This document shows positions 1 to 10,490 of a DNA stretch of 64,000 nt, one piece after another (within the stretch, counting starts at the first letter, position 1; each line of letters opens with the position of its first letter). Source of the DNA: Dysidea avara. Lineage: Eukaryota > Porifera > Demospongiae > Dictyoceratida > Dysideidae. The notes beneath the pieces were generated by a model that saw only the letters and a list, made by a program, of their open reading frames with translations, made no database searches and had not been told where the DNA came from. Location of the stretch: positions 27,012,765 through 27,076,764 of the forward strand of contig NC_089281.1 in the NCBI RefSeq assembly GCF_963678975.1. Reading direction: 5' to 3'. Both the position numbers and the translations under genes were made by a program.

Positions 1-1878
1 CTATTTTGAGCGTGCTAAAAGACTTGAAGAGATTGCACTATTGCAGAAACATTGTCAGGAACAATCAGAGAATGACAGGAAGTTTCATGAGGAACAGGAA
101 GAGGAAAGAGTAAGTGACATATCATTACACCGAGCTAATCACGTGTGTTTCTTGTAGATAGCTAATGCCATCACTAGTAGACAGGAAGATGTTACCAAGA
201 AGAATGCTTTAGTGAAAATGACTGGAGGCAAGGAGGGCTTTATGAAGTTCTTAAAGTCACAACGTCATCAAGTGTATATGGTATGCCAGTAGGGCAATTC
301 CAACAAGTGTCATGTTTGCTATTGTAGGAGAAGCTAGATTTCTATCAGAAGACATTTGATGAAGCAAAGGCACAAAGATTAGAAGAACGTAGAAACCAGC
401 GGAGAATAAAACGTAAACAAGACTATTTGGTCGAACAGAAAGTCAAAAGAGAAGAAGAGGACAGACTACAAAAGGAAAAGGCTGAACAAGAAGAGAGGGA
501 AAGATTTGAACGACAGGTGAAAATGCAACAAGAAAAAGAGAAAGAGATCGAGGAAAGGCAACAACAGAAGGAAGAAGAAATACGACAGATGAGACAAGTA
601 GATGAAAAGCCAGTAGACGGGTGGAGGAGAGGAGACCGAGATGATGGTGGTTGGCGCAATGAAGATGTTAGACCAGAAGAGAAGAGGTCACCTCGTATGG
701 AACGATCATATGGTCCACCACGAGGTCGTGATGATGGTTATGATGATCGTCGTGGTGACGATAGTGCATGGAGGAGTAGAGATGAAGGAGCGAGGAGTAG
801 AGATGAAGGAGGGAGGAGTAGAGATGAAGGAGGGAGGAGTAGAGATGAAGGAGGGAGGTGGCCAGGGAGAGAAGATCGTCGTGGATACAGAGATGAGCGC
901 AGAGATCGAGATGATGACAACTGGCGCCGTGATGACCGTTCTCGTGACCTGTCCCCATCATTCAAGAGGGGTAGTGAGGCCAGACCTGATGCTGTGAGTT
1001 ACCAGTAAATTTGTACACATAGTGAGTTATGGGTATACTAGCCCCCACAGGAGAGAAGGAGATATGTACCCCCATCTGAGAGATACAAGGATGGACACGA
1101 TGATCAACCAGGTAGAGATGAGGGAGGATGGAGGAGTGATGACAAGTGGCGTAGAGATGACAATAGGCCAAATAGAGATGATGACAGACCACGTTACAGG
1201 GATGACGACAGACCGCGTTACAGAGATGACGACAGACCGCGTTACAGAGATGACGACAGACCGCGTTACAGAGATGATGACAGATCACGCTACAGAGATG
1301 ACGACAGGCCACGTTACAGGGATGATGATAGACCTCGTTACAGGGATGATGATAGACGCTTCAAAGATGATGATAGACCACCTCGTGATTCTGGCAGACC
1401 ACGTTATGATGACAGGCCACGTCGTGACCAAGACAGACCTCGATACAGAGATGATGATAGACCACCTCGTGACTTGGATGGACCACCCCGTGATGGAGAC
1501 AGACCACGATATAGAAGTGATGACAGACGAGGAAGAGATGACCAAACTGAAGGGGTAAGTGCTAAATATATAACAGAGTGACAACATTGTTACTATTCCT
1601 AGTCATCAAAGAGATATGTTCCACCATCTGGTAGAAGATATGAAGGTCGTCGTGATGATGACAGGAGGGATGGTCGTTCCCAAGATGATCGTCGTCGTGA
1701 TGATGGTGGATGGAGGGGTAGAGATGACAGATCAAGGGACGATCATCGTGGGTTCCGAGGGAAAGATGAAGATAGTGGATGGCGTCGTGATGACAAAAGG
1801 GAATCCTCCCCAAGAAGAAATAAACCTGAGAAAGAAGTGGATGATGAAGGATTTGAAATCGTCCGTACTAGACGTTGA
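1..1878 (+). CDS. EIF3A: Eukaryotic translation initiation factor 3 subunit A, C-terminal part (5' partial)
   Basis: This is the end of eIF3a, the scaffold subunit of the eIF3 complex that recruits the 40S subunit and mRNA in the cytoplasm. I read five coding blocks: 2-109, 158-280, 328-993, 1051-1554 and 1603-1878 (TGA stop), joined by GT/AG introns of 46-57 bp. The first blocks give a charged helical stretch (RLEERRNQRRIKRK and the following E/K/R-rich coiled coil), typical of the spectrin-like region of eIF3a. The last blocks are arginine/aspartate-rich, with tandem copies of roughly DDDRPRYR, like the ten-residue repeats at the C-terminus of animal eIF3a. The protein ends EIVRTRR. The N-terminal PCI part lies upstream of the window. 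Long open frames on the other strand and in other frames here are artefacts of the repeats. Family assignment is strong; exon joins are my reading. Confidence 0.85.
1170..1540 (+). repeat. Minisatellite-like repeats coding the eIF3a DRPRYRDD motif
   Basis: Units of about 24 bases (GACGACAGACCGCGTTACAG and variants) repeat through the fourth coding block. Three neighbouring units near 1205-1275 are almost identical in DNA, which points to recent unit copying rather than only protein-level selection. A second short array (AGGAGTAGAGATGAAGG, codons R-S-R-D-E-G-G) lies at 770-855. Confidence 0.8.
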
Positions 1879-2149
1879 ACAACTATTTTCCTATTGTAAT
1901 TGTTTAGTGTGTTGAACATACCATAGAATGTGGAACATGTTTAATAGATTACTGCCATGTACACAATGCAAAGTTTGCCATTTTATGTATGAAATTGGAT
2001 ACTCACCAAAAAGGTACCTTACACTGTTTGCATAAACTGTTTAGAACTACATACGTGTGGTTACCAGATAAACTGACTTGTGATTTCAACAAGTAACCAC
2101 TGTCGGTGGTGAAGGCAAAAGTTCCAGACAAAATACCTTACTTCAACCT
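1879..2149. other. 3' flank of eIF3a, no gene seen
   Basis: AT-rich sequence after the eIF3a stop. It probably holds the 3' untranslated region. I see no further coding or repeat structure before homology to the glycosyltransferase-like gene starts near 2150. Confidence 0.5.
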
Positions 2150-2790
2150 AGTACTATATTAGTGATTATTATGATAATTTTTATAGACAAGTGGGGAACA
2201 ATTTGGTAATGATTATGGCAGTGATTCATTAGTAAAGTGGGAAGTGTTTCTTCATGTAAAGCAGTAATTTGTATATGTTACTCAGATTATTTTGTAGGAC
2301 AATTACTTATGGTGAAGATGTACAAGCACATAATTATCAGATACTTGCTGTGGTTTTAGGGTGGTAACCATGATGTGTAACAAACACAAGACACAACCTA
2401 TAAAACTAGAATAGACCACAAATTCTGGCCTTTGGGTCTGTGTGTTATATTCAATCTTCCACAACATGAGATTTCTAGAGCATATAATTATGTGTCCTAG
2501 GTGTATTTCAATTAGAACATAGTGTGTTGGGGGATTCCAGGTGGCTTTACTGGAAGGAAGCAATATTTTCTTAATTGTAAACATCTTAGAAGCAAGTGGA
2601 GGGTATATTATATTTTTGGCTTGTACATACCATATTTGGTAGTGACAGATATTATTCAATTAATGACAGGCTCACGTTTCCTATCTGGGATCAGATGTTC
2701 TTAGATGTCTATGGGATGAAATTCTGATAAAGGTAGCAGGTGGAATAATGGACTGCTAGAAAAGACAATCACTGATTGCCTTACTTGAGA
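2150..2790 (+). pseudogene. Decayed copy of the type II membrane glycosyltransferase-like gene
   Basis: The DNA matches the middle and C-terminal part of the genes at 22619 and 42959. Shared blocks include TAGTGATTATTATGATA, GTAATGATTATGGCAGTGA, the stretch around 2550-2680 and the block near 2700-2760 (CTTAGATGTCT, ATGAAATTCTGATAAAGG). No open frame survives. Indels are frequent and the 5' third is missing. It lies outside the big tandem duplication and is much more diverged than the two intact copies, so it marks an older duplication of the same family. Confidence 0.75.
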
Positions 2791-3442
2791 ACGGTGGTTT
2801 TACACACTTGAGTCATGAAAACAGGACTTTACAAAAGTTTCATCAGTGACTGCTCATCATACCATCTACAAAGTCAAGTGGAAAAGCTATTACTACACAC
2901 CACAAGGGAATTTGCAGTCCCAATCTTATTGTGAGACGGCTTGGAGATGGTTATTTAGGAGATCCCAGGGTATAGAGCAACTATAGTTGCAAGGTCATGT
3001 CTGGAACATTACCGCTAGTAATTTGTATTTAAGGTTGAATTTGTATAATTATACACAAATCTACACATACACGTACATTTGTAATTTTGTATGCTTTATT
3101 AGAATAATTATATAGACCAACATAATGTATCAGTTGTATTTTGGATAAATTGCTTATCAGTTCATATACAGTGTACAATAACTATCTAAACCAAAACAGC
3201 CAAGCTGTAAGAAAAGAGTGTGGATCCCAAAAATGCCAGGGTGAAAATGTAAAAGTGATAGTAGAAAATTTTAATAACATCAATTCAACCAAGGGGGGTG
3301 GTTGGCCCAGATTTCAAATCAAGTTCAGAGTCACGATTGTCTTAGCTAGCAGAAGCTAAATGTATTTACATTGGGGAAAGATGACACGAGTTATCATCTT
3401 GTATATAGTGAAGCACATGCTATGCTATATATATATATAAAG
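2791..3442. other. Non-coding stretch
   Basis: AT-rich sequence with a short (TA)n run near 3428-3439. I see no gene, no clear terminal repeats and no RNA gene. Confidence 0.4.
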
Positions 3443-3803
3443 TAGGGATGCCACGATAGTCGTGACATGTGACATTAAAGTTCCATGATATGATATGACA
3501 TAGGCTTCTTTGTGTTGTGACATAAATATCTCCTAATAATACACACTTTTTCATTCATTTTGATCAAATTTGATGCAATAAATATATATGAGAAAAATTG
3601 ACAAATAGCTAAGTATGAGCAATGTTGGTTGTTGATATCATAGTTAATATTGCTGATGTTTAAGTTGATATTTTTGCATGTTTGAATCAAAATAGCTATA
3701 CAGTTTCATAAGTAACAGCTTCAGTTGTGAAACTTTAATTTTGTCGTGACATAAACCTCTATGACATGTGACATAAAAATTTCTCTATGTTGTGGCATCC
3801 CTA
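3443..3803. mobile_element. MITE, about 360 bp, ends TAGGGATGCCAC / GTGGCATCCCTA
   Basis: The left end reads TAGGGATGCCACGATAGTCG and the right end is the inverse, TGTGGCATCCCTA. Inside both ends TGACATGTGACAT is repeated in opposite orientation. It has no coding capacity. A second, truncated left end of the same family lies at about 55148-55200. The superfamily is not decided because the target duplication is unclear. Confidence 0.7.
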
Positions 3804-4070
3804 GTATGATTCAACTTGTTCCCAGGTGTATCTCTGTAAACCAGTATGTACCAATGACCATATGCAATAAGACATCGAGATTGGGAGAATGGGCTGGAGA
3901 GCTGTAGCCTTGAGACCTGACCCTTAATCTGTCACGTGAGATCACATGACCTTCAAGATTGGGTCATGTTAAATGTGTACCCCAACATCTATGACAAGGC
4001 TCTGGCTGGTATATTTGGTGGTATGCCAACTTATATCCCACACCAGATGCCCTACTCCTAGCTGATATGC

Positions 4071-4150
4071 TACAGCACAACCCATGTCACACTAACCAAC
4101 CATAGTTTGGTACAGCACAACCCATGTCACACTAACCAACCATAGTTTGG
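4071..4150. repeat. Perfect 40-bp tandem duplication
   Basis: A 40-bp unit starting TACAGCACAACCCATGTCAC occurs twice head-to-tail (4071-4110, 4111-4150) without a mismatch. It looks like a recent local duplication. The surrounding 3804-4374 shows no gene. Confidence 0.9.
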
Positions 4151-4382
4151 TTTTATGAGTTAGTGAAAAGAAAGAGATGGGGAGGGACCTTTGCATGGGT
4201 AGGATAGAACTTTTCCAGCGCTGCAAACAATTAGTGATGCTGCTGCTCTGCTATAGCACAGAATGATCTAGAACAGGTAGGCTGCTACATATGGTACCAC
4301 CCCAAACCTGTTGTTAATGAATACCACAATGCATAGTGATCAAGCTGACTGTATTGTTAGTTGTTTACTGACATCTTGTCTG

Positions 4383-4749
4383 CAGGGCTGCCCAGAGAAA
4401 TTAAGGGGCCCAGGGAAAAGAGTTAAGGCGGGGCCCCAGGGGCAAGGAGGATTCCACTCTGCATCACAACTTCAGTCAAAGACCAGGGAAAAAAAGGTCA
4501 TTACATGCTGACATTGACAATAGCTGCCCCATACCAACTATTACCTCCTTATTTATAAGCTTGCTACACTGTACTCTGAAGAATACTGTGACTTCTCTAT
4601 TAGAGTATCAAGATCTGATTGCTCTATTAGAGTATATCAATCTTTTAAACAGGTATTCAAGGGGCCCTTGATGGAACCCCCTGGGGCCCCTTTTAGACTG
4701 GAGCCCGGGGCAAAATTCCCCAGTTTCCCCCCCCCTGTGGGTGACCCTG
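4383..4749. mobile_element. hAT-type non-autonomous element, 8-bp target duplication
   Basis: The element starts CAGGGCTGCCCAGAG and ends GGGTGACCCTG, giving imperfect terminal inverted repeats. It is flanked on both sides by CTTGTCTG (4375-4382 and 4750-4757), an exact 8-bp duplication as made by hAT transposases. The inside is rich in GGGGCCC and carries two copies of a CTCTATTAGAG motif (4595, 4622). The homologous sequence at 30280 starts inside this element, so one break of the tandem duplication falls here. Confidence 0.75.
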
Positions 4750-4757
4750 CTTGTCTG

Positions 4758-5266
4758 CATAGCATTTAATCTGGGTCCTATGGCCACCTTCAAGTTAACA
4801 CTGTTTAACCTTCAATTAGACTTGTAATAGCTCTTGTGCACTTATCATTTCTATTTTGTAATCTCTAAGACCATGCATGCAGTATGTAAAAACAAATTTT
4901 AAAAATCACCTTTAGTAACTCATAACACCTGTACACATAGCTACTACACATTCCTCCGTTGGTTGCTCCATTGAATAACTAAATGTGAGCTATCATCTAA
5001 TCACATACCCCACAGGAAGAAATGTTACCTTAAAAGGTTATATTAGAGCTAGCTATTAATATTACCTACACTGTATACGTTTTTTAACACTTGCTATTTA
5101 TGCAACTGACTAATTTTGGTGCAACCACATGCATTATGCCACACTAAGTACAGTAGGGTGCACGTGATTTATACATTTTATTACTATTGCTTTATGGTAT
5201 ATAAACACACCACTTGAGATGCACTATATTAAACAGCCATTTGTACATTAAGAATTACAAGTACTA
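4758..5266. other. Non-coding stretch
   Basis: AT-rich sequence repeated at about 30375-30893 in unit 2. I see no gene or terminal-repeat structure. Confidence 0.4.
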
Positions 5267-5557
5267 CAGGGGCGGATCCAGAGCTTGGAAAGGGGGGTGC
5301 ACTTTGCTGAAAAGTTGAAGAGAAAAATAATAAATAAATAAAATAAGGTCACAGCAAATAATGGCTGTCCTTTACCAAATGTTTATACTATAAAGATCCT
5401 CATTCAGATCCTTATTCATAGCTTCATAGTTAAGCTACACTACCTCATGAACAGTGACTGCTTTATTAGAGCGATTGACTGCTCTATTAGAGTATCTAGA
5501 TCTTGTATGCAATTCTTTTGAAAGGGATGAAGGAGGGGGGGGGCACGTGCCCCCCTG
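5267..5557. mobile_element. hAT-like MITE with CAGGGGCGGATCC start
   Basis: It starts CAGGGGCGGATCCAGAGC, a very common type of hAT terminus, and ends GGGGGCACGTGCCCCCCTG. Two copies of the CTCTATTAGAG-type motif lie near the right end (5461, 5482). No clear 8-bp target duplication is visible, so borders are approximate. The copy in unit 2 is at about 30894-31183. A related left end lies at 55213. Confidence 0.55.
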
Positions 5558-5744
5558 TACTCTGCTAGTTCACTGAATAGGGATCATAGCCATAATAAGT
5601 AGTGAAACAAGGGAAGTAGCCTACATATAATTATTACAATGCCTAAAAGAGACGCCTTATGATATCGACTGAATGTTATTGGCACAATATTGTAGTCAAG
5701 TCTGCGAAATACACTCTTGACACTTTTTCTGGGAGACTTAACAG

Positions 5745-5995
5745 CTTCATCGTGAGCTACTCAACTGACAACACACTGCTTACCATTGGGGCTTTATCCC
5801 TCGCTTTATCCACATGTATCAAATAAACGGACCTAATGCTTGTAATATCTGGAATAACTTACCTAATCACATCAAAGAAATTACCTCTATTGAACAATTT
5901 AAGAATCAAATTAATCAACTGTAATTGCATAAATTCTCCCCCCCCCCCGTGTAAAGTCTTCGCTTGCGAAGTTGACACAGTAATAATAATAAATA
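5745..5995 (+). mobile_element. 3' end of a CR1/L2-like LINE
   Basis: The translated tail reads WNNLPNHIKEITSIEQFKNQ in a frame with small changes, the usual C-terminal end of a CR1/L2-type reverse transcriptase ORF. It is followed by CKVFACE-like codons and an AATAATAATAAATAAA tail. The same tail is found at 28170-28370 and 48570-48770. Only about 250 bp is present, as expected for 5' truncation. In unit 2 this piece is removed together with the left end of the ISL2EU element. Confidence 0.65.
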
Positions 5996-7975
5996 AACGC
6001 CGCATTTGTGACGTCGCTTGAATGCGGGAGCGGGAGTACATAGGTACATGTACAGTACAGTACAGTTGATTGCAGAATTCTAGAAAAAAGTATGCCGTAC
6101 CGTGAGTGTTTCCGTACGTAAGGCTCCTTGTGAGTAAATTTTATTGTCCTTGCCACGGATTCAATAGCAATTGAACCACACTAGCGGCAACACGCAGCAC
6201 ATAACATGGCGTCCAGGAGCACATAAGCGCCTTGCGGCGCCTGTAACGTCATATAGAGCGTTTGCATATCCATGGTAACCGTAAATGACGTTGACTGACA
6301 CACCTCCGCCGCCATATTGCTGTACCACCTGTTATACTCGTGGTCCTATGATTGTGGTAACCGAAGTGGTAATGACTGTTTAGATAGTGAATATGGTATG
6401 AAATCAATGCGAATACATAGTAGTGCTGTTACGATTGCATGGCTGTTGTTGATAGGATTCATCTAGTGATGTTTGTCTTAGTCAGCACTCACAGCTATTG
6501 AAAGTGAGTGATAAACGAAGGTACCTGACAAAGATAGCGGATGTTGGCAATCCCTATTGTATACCAAGTGCACAGCTTAGTAAGGAAGTTATCCCGTCGG
6601 TCACAAACACAGGTATCTTCAACTATCGGCTTGTTTTGACTACAAGCTTCTGTACCTCTGAGATGTTTAAAGGTTTTAAAAGCTTTGATGCTTACAAGTA
6701 CTTTATGTGTGGCTTTGTGAACTGTTTGGGATCAAAGAAAATTGGTAGTAAAATAGTTACAGTTGCCCAGGTATGTAAGAAAGATAAGTACCCATGTTAT
6801 GTAGTATAGTAGTTTAATACAATTACAGGTGAGACATTCGCAACGAGCTAATGACCCTCCACTTGAATCATGGGTGATGTCGCATGGGCGTAGGAACAGG
6901 GGGGGCCACAAGGGCCAGGGCCCCCCTAGTCTGGCCATGGATAGATAGAACAGGCCAGGGCCCTCCAGTTTGCAGCAGGAATCACCATGTGACACGTAAT
7001 AATTATAGATCATTGGCCTATTTGGACGCTGATAAGCTATGTTCCTTCCTCACCGAGTGAAATGTTGCTCCTACTTTATTTGAAATAATATTAGAGGCGC
7101 TTAAAATTCTGTGATAATAAGCTACACCTTACGTGTGATTCTTTGTTTTTGTATTGTATTAATGCTTTACAGTGACCAGCACTGAAGGTCTACAACAACA
7201 TGTGCTGCAGCCTTAGGATTACCTAACCTAATTTCAAGGACTTAGACTTAGTGACTTATAGCTGAAAAGGTGTAACAGAAAAGGGGCCAAAGTAAGGAAA
7301 AAAATCCCTCCAACCCCAGGAATCGAATTGCAGGCCACCCAATTCGTGTTAGAAAATAATCAAAGAACTGTGCAGCAGAGAGTTAACTTATATCTCAGTC
7401 TCACTGCCAGAAAACTTTGTCAGAATTAATTCGTAGTCGTCGTGGTAGACCTATTTAAAGAGTCCAGTTGTTAGTGAAGGAGCTTCTAGTGGTTCCCAAG
7501 CGGTTCTAGCAGAGGTAGTATTGTTCAAGCCCTGGCTCTAGCCCTAATAACGAACCTGTGATGGAGTAAGCTGAATCAGAGCAGTCCCACTTCCCCCTGC
7601 ACTTCCCAGACAACTACGGATCAGCGAACTAACACAGAATGTAGCTAATAGCTACTCAGGGGGGAAGATGTTAATTCATTCATACAAGTAATTATAACTA
7701 GCTATCTTATCTATGTGTATTTCTGGGGGGTATATTTAACAACATGAAATTAGTTCAAGTAACAGCCCCTTAAAAGCCTTATTAATTGTGTTTTGTGATG
7801 TCATTAGTTCTATCACATTATCAACTAGTCTGGCGCCGCCCGCCCCTTCGCATAAAGTAAGGGTCTGGTGAAATACAGATACTAAATCATTTCTAGCGCC
7901 CAGATTCGGCGCTAGCCAATTAGTGCATGCCAATGACGTTCACACAGAAATCGCCTTGGCAACACAATGCTTTTG

Positions 7976-8035
7976 TTCGAAGATGGAGTTCAACTTGGGG
8001 GTTTGGGGAACCCTCAAGTTGAACTCCATCTTCTC
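7976..8035. repeat. Long hairpin at the 5' border of the LINE fragment
   Basis: GAAGATGGAGTTCAACTTG on the left is followed, after a short GGGGTTT-type spacer, by its exact inverse CAAGTTGAACTCCATCTTC. The right arm codes the conserved LINE peptide (PQVELHLL), so the left arm is the added inverse copy. This looks like a snap-back at the end of reverse transcription. Confidence 0.8.
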
Positions 8036-9280
8036 CGAAGTTGTCTGGGTGTTTGTAAACTTAATCATCTCTTGCGTACTATTTCCCCAAATTGTGTTAT
8101 TTCTCAACTTGAACGTTTTGATTATAATCTTCGATCTGCTTTAGGTCGTATTTGCAAATCTTCTATATCTGACTTATCTTGGCTGCAGGCCACTTTACCG
8201 TGTTCTATGGGAGGATTGGGTTTGCGTGAAGCTACCAGTACCTCTTCAGCAGCCTTTTTAGGCTCTTGTTTCAGCTCCCAAGAATTGTGTTATCGTCTGC
8301 TCCAGTCTTTTAGTGGGGGTCCTGACGTGTTTCCTTCCATCCCGGATCAGGATGTTGCTACCTCAATTCTGCTGCCCTTGATTAACAGTGATTCCCTTCC
8401 TGATCTTATCCATCCAGCTTGTGGGCAGCGTGTTTTCCAACATGAACTTGATATTGCTCGTCAGACCCTTTTGCTTAATTCACTTACCATTCGGGACCAA
8501 GCCAGAATTCGTTCAATTTCTGCTGACCCCTGTACCAGTTCATGGCTTCGGGCCATTCCTTGTGATTCTTTAGGCCTATCCATGTCCTCACAGGAGTTTG
8601 TATGTTCTCTTCGATACTGGCTTGGTGTCCCTCTCTTTTCTGCCACTTCTCCAGTTCGCTGCCCATGTGGTAGTGTTGTTGATCAATTTGGTGATCATCT
8701 GCTGGGCTGTGGACATGGACCCATGCGTATATGTAGGCACGATGCTTTATGTGATGTGATATATCATGCTTTACTTCAGGACAACACTGGTTGTCGTAAA
8801 GAGCAACGGTGTGCTGGTTCCCGATTGGATCGCCCGGGTGATGTCTTTCACCCTGACTTTGTGCATGGGAAGCCTGCGTACTTCGATGTTACTGTGCGTT
8901 GTCCATTACAAGAATCCCTGTTGGGTCGGTCTGCAGTTTCAGCAGGTGTGGCTGCTGCTAAGGGAGAAGAAGATAAGGATGCTCACCATGATGAGCTTGT
9001 ACAGGCTGCTGGAGGTGTTTTTGTCCCCCTGGTGGTTGAGTCCTTGGGTTTGTGGTCTGCTGCTAGTTGTCCTGTCTTGCAGGATATTGCTTTGAGGACA
9101 ACCACCAGGAGTGGCATTTCTCGTGGCCTAGCATACCGCCATCTGCTAGAGCAACTCTCTGTTTGTCTGTGGCGCCACAATGCCCGGACATTTTTACATC
9201 TATTTAGCCTGTTGCCTGGCAGTCCTTTGTGGGAGTTGAACTCTGTTTCATGCTCCCACTCCCTGCAGTTTGGTCAGTAG
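7990..9280 (+). pseudogene. C-terminal part of a non-LTR retrotransposon ORF with zinc motif and restriction-like nuclease
   Basis: About 430 residues are open with no stop. The N-terminal part resembles the end of a reverse transcriptase (LGNPQVELHLLRSC, SMGGLGLRE). A zinc motif follows (CPCG ... FGDHLLGCGHG ... RHDALCD), then a PD-(D/E)XK-like nuclease pattern (RPGDVFHPDF ... AYFDVTVRCPL). This order is that of R2-like, site-specific LINE proteins. The reverse transcriptase core is absent, so the piece is 5' truncated. After the TAG stop (9278-9280) comes about 200 bp and an A-rich tail (AATAAATAAATAAATAAA, 9485-9530). It cannot move by itself. That the frame has stayed open suggests youth, not function. 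Confidence 0.7.
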
Positions 9281-10490
9281 GCTGCAGGGCTTTGTTGTTA
9301 AGGCCCCTGTCCGGGGGTTTTGCTCTGTGTATGCTGGCAGTCCATGCGGTGTTTTTGTAGGCCTGTGTAGGCTCTGTAGGTTTAGCTGCTTTTTCTTTCT
9401 TCTGCTTTTTGTCATTTATAAATTAAATTAGGTTTAACTTCTAGCTAGAGATCGGGGAGGATGGGAGTGCCATTAGGGCCGGAATAAAAAAAAATAAATA
9501 AATAAATAAAAAATAAAAAACAAAAATAAAAATTGAAGTGCAATTATCTGACGTAACAAGCATTACGTGCGCTGTCTAATTGAATTCCTTTTGAAATGAT
9601 TAGGTATTTGTATTTCACCAGACCCTTACTTTTTGCAAAGGGGCGGGCGGCGCCAGACTAATTATCAACGTGGTATACAAGGTTGTTATAAGATTACTTA
9701 TCTAGCATAACTGTGATTACGATTATTAGCTAAAGTTGTCTCCAGATTCAAGCTCATAGCTCCTATTTTTCAAAATTTTCCTGGGGGGGGACATGCCCCC
9801 AGACCCCCCTAGAAGGAGAGCATGCTTTGCATGCTCTGAGTGCGCTTCGTACCCACAAGTAGCTACACCCTCCTCCACCACTACTTTAGTTACCAGTAGT
9901 GGCCCCCCTATAGTTTTTTGCTTTGCTACGCCCCTGATGTGTCTACTTGATGGAACTGTTGATTGTGGACATTGTACCTGCATGGCAGGACTTGGAGAAG
10001 TTTGTTCTCATGTAGCAGCAATCCTTTTCTACCTGGAATCTGCAGCTCGATCAAAACTAACTTGCACACAAACTAGTTGTATGTGGAAGGAACCTACCTT
10101 TGTTGATGCTATTCCATACTTGCCAATTTCAGAGCTGCCACTGTCCAAACCAAAGCCTAGAATCAGCTGTAACAAAAGGAGAGGGGCTCATCATCTAAGT
10201 GACATTACACCACTTGAGTATGTTTCAGGTAGCAGAAGAATTGCCAGTTTCTGAGCACCCATCCACTAGTTCATCAGCCTGTCAGTCAACAAGTTCCTTG
10301 TTGTGTGTTCCTCCATCTGCTGAGGAGCAAATGGTCTTCCTTAGAGATATTGCTCACAACCGACCGGCAATTTGTTCCATAGTACCTCCATTTTCTAATG
10401 AATTTAAACCTACAACAAATACTATTCAGCTACCTCCATCACTGCTTGATCTGTACAATCCAGAAAGTGAAGAATTGCTTTACACTGAGT

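Larger units (their letters stand above)
7826..9660 (+). mobile_element. TIR element with 9-bp target duplication carrying a LINE fragment
   Basis: The left end reads TAGTCTGGCGCCGCCCGCCC and the right end is its inverse, ending GGCGCCAGACTA. The inverted repeats span about 65 bp (7826-7890 and 9595-9660). The 9-bp sequence ATTATCAAC stands directly outside both ends (7817-7825, 9661-9669). A 9-bp duplication is the size made by Mutator-like transposases. The element has no transposase. Its interior is the 3' part of a non-LTR retrotransposon, so it is either a Pack-type element that captured the sequence or a MITE into which the LINE fragment landed. Confidence 0.75.
6881..9934. mobile_element. 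3.05-kb composite insertion with GGGCGTAG-type ends
   Basis: Comparison with 31605-31640 gives the empty site GGGTGATGTGTCTAC. In unit 1 the sequence TGATGT is present at both borders (6875-6880, 9935-9940), so the insertion has a 6-bp direct repeat. Its ends, CGCATGGGCGTAGG and GCTACGCCCC, are roughly inverse. Subterminal GGGGGGCC and CCCCAGACCCCCCTAG blocks are typical of sponge-type DNA transposons. No transposase is visible. It holds another element at 7826-9660. About 6990-7825 and 9670-9780 show no genes. Confidence 0.65.

Noticed and set aside
423-1587. Long open frames on both strands beside eIF3a (for example on the minus strand at 962-1312 and 1285-1587)
   Set aside because: They are frame shadows of the DRPRYR repeats. 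The spliced eIF3a frame explains the region.
6498-6500. A TTG start for the YqaJ gene
   Set aside because: The open frame continues upstream to an AG acceptor at 6454-6455 with no ATG, so this is an internal exon and the true start is further upstream.
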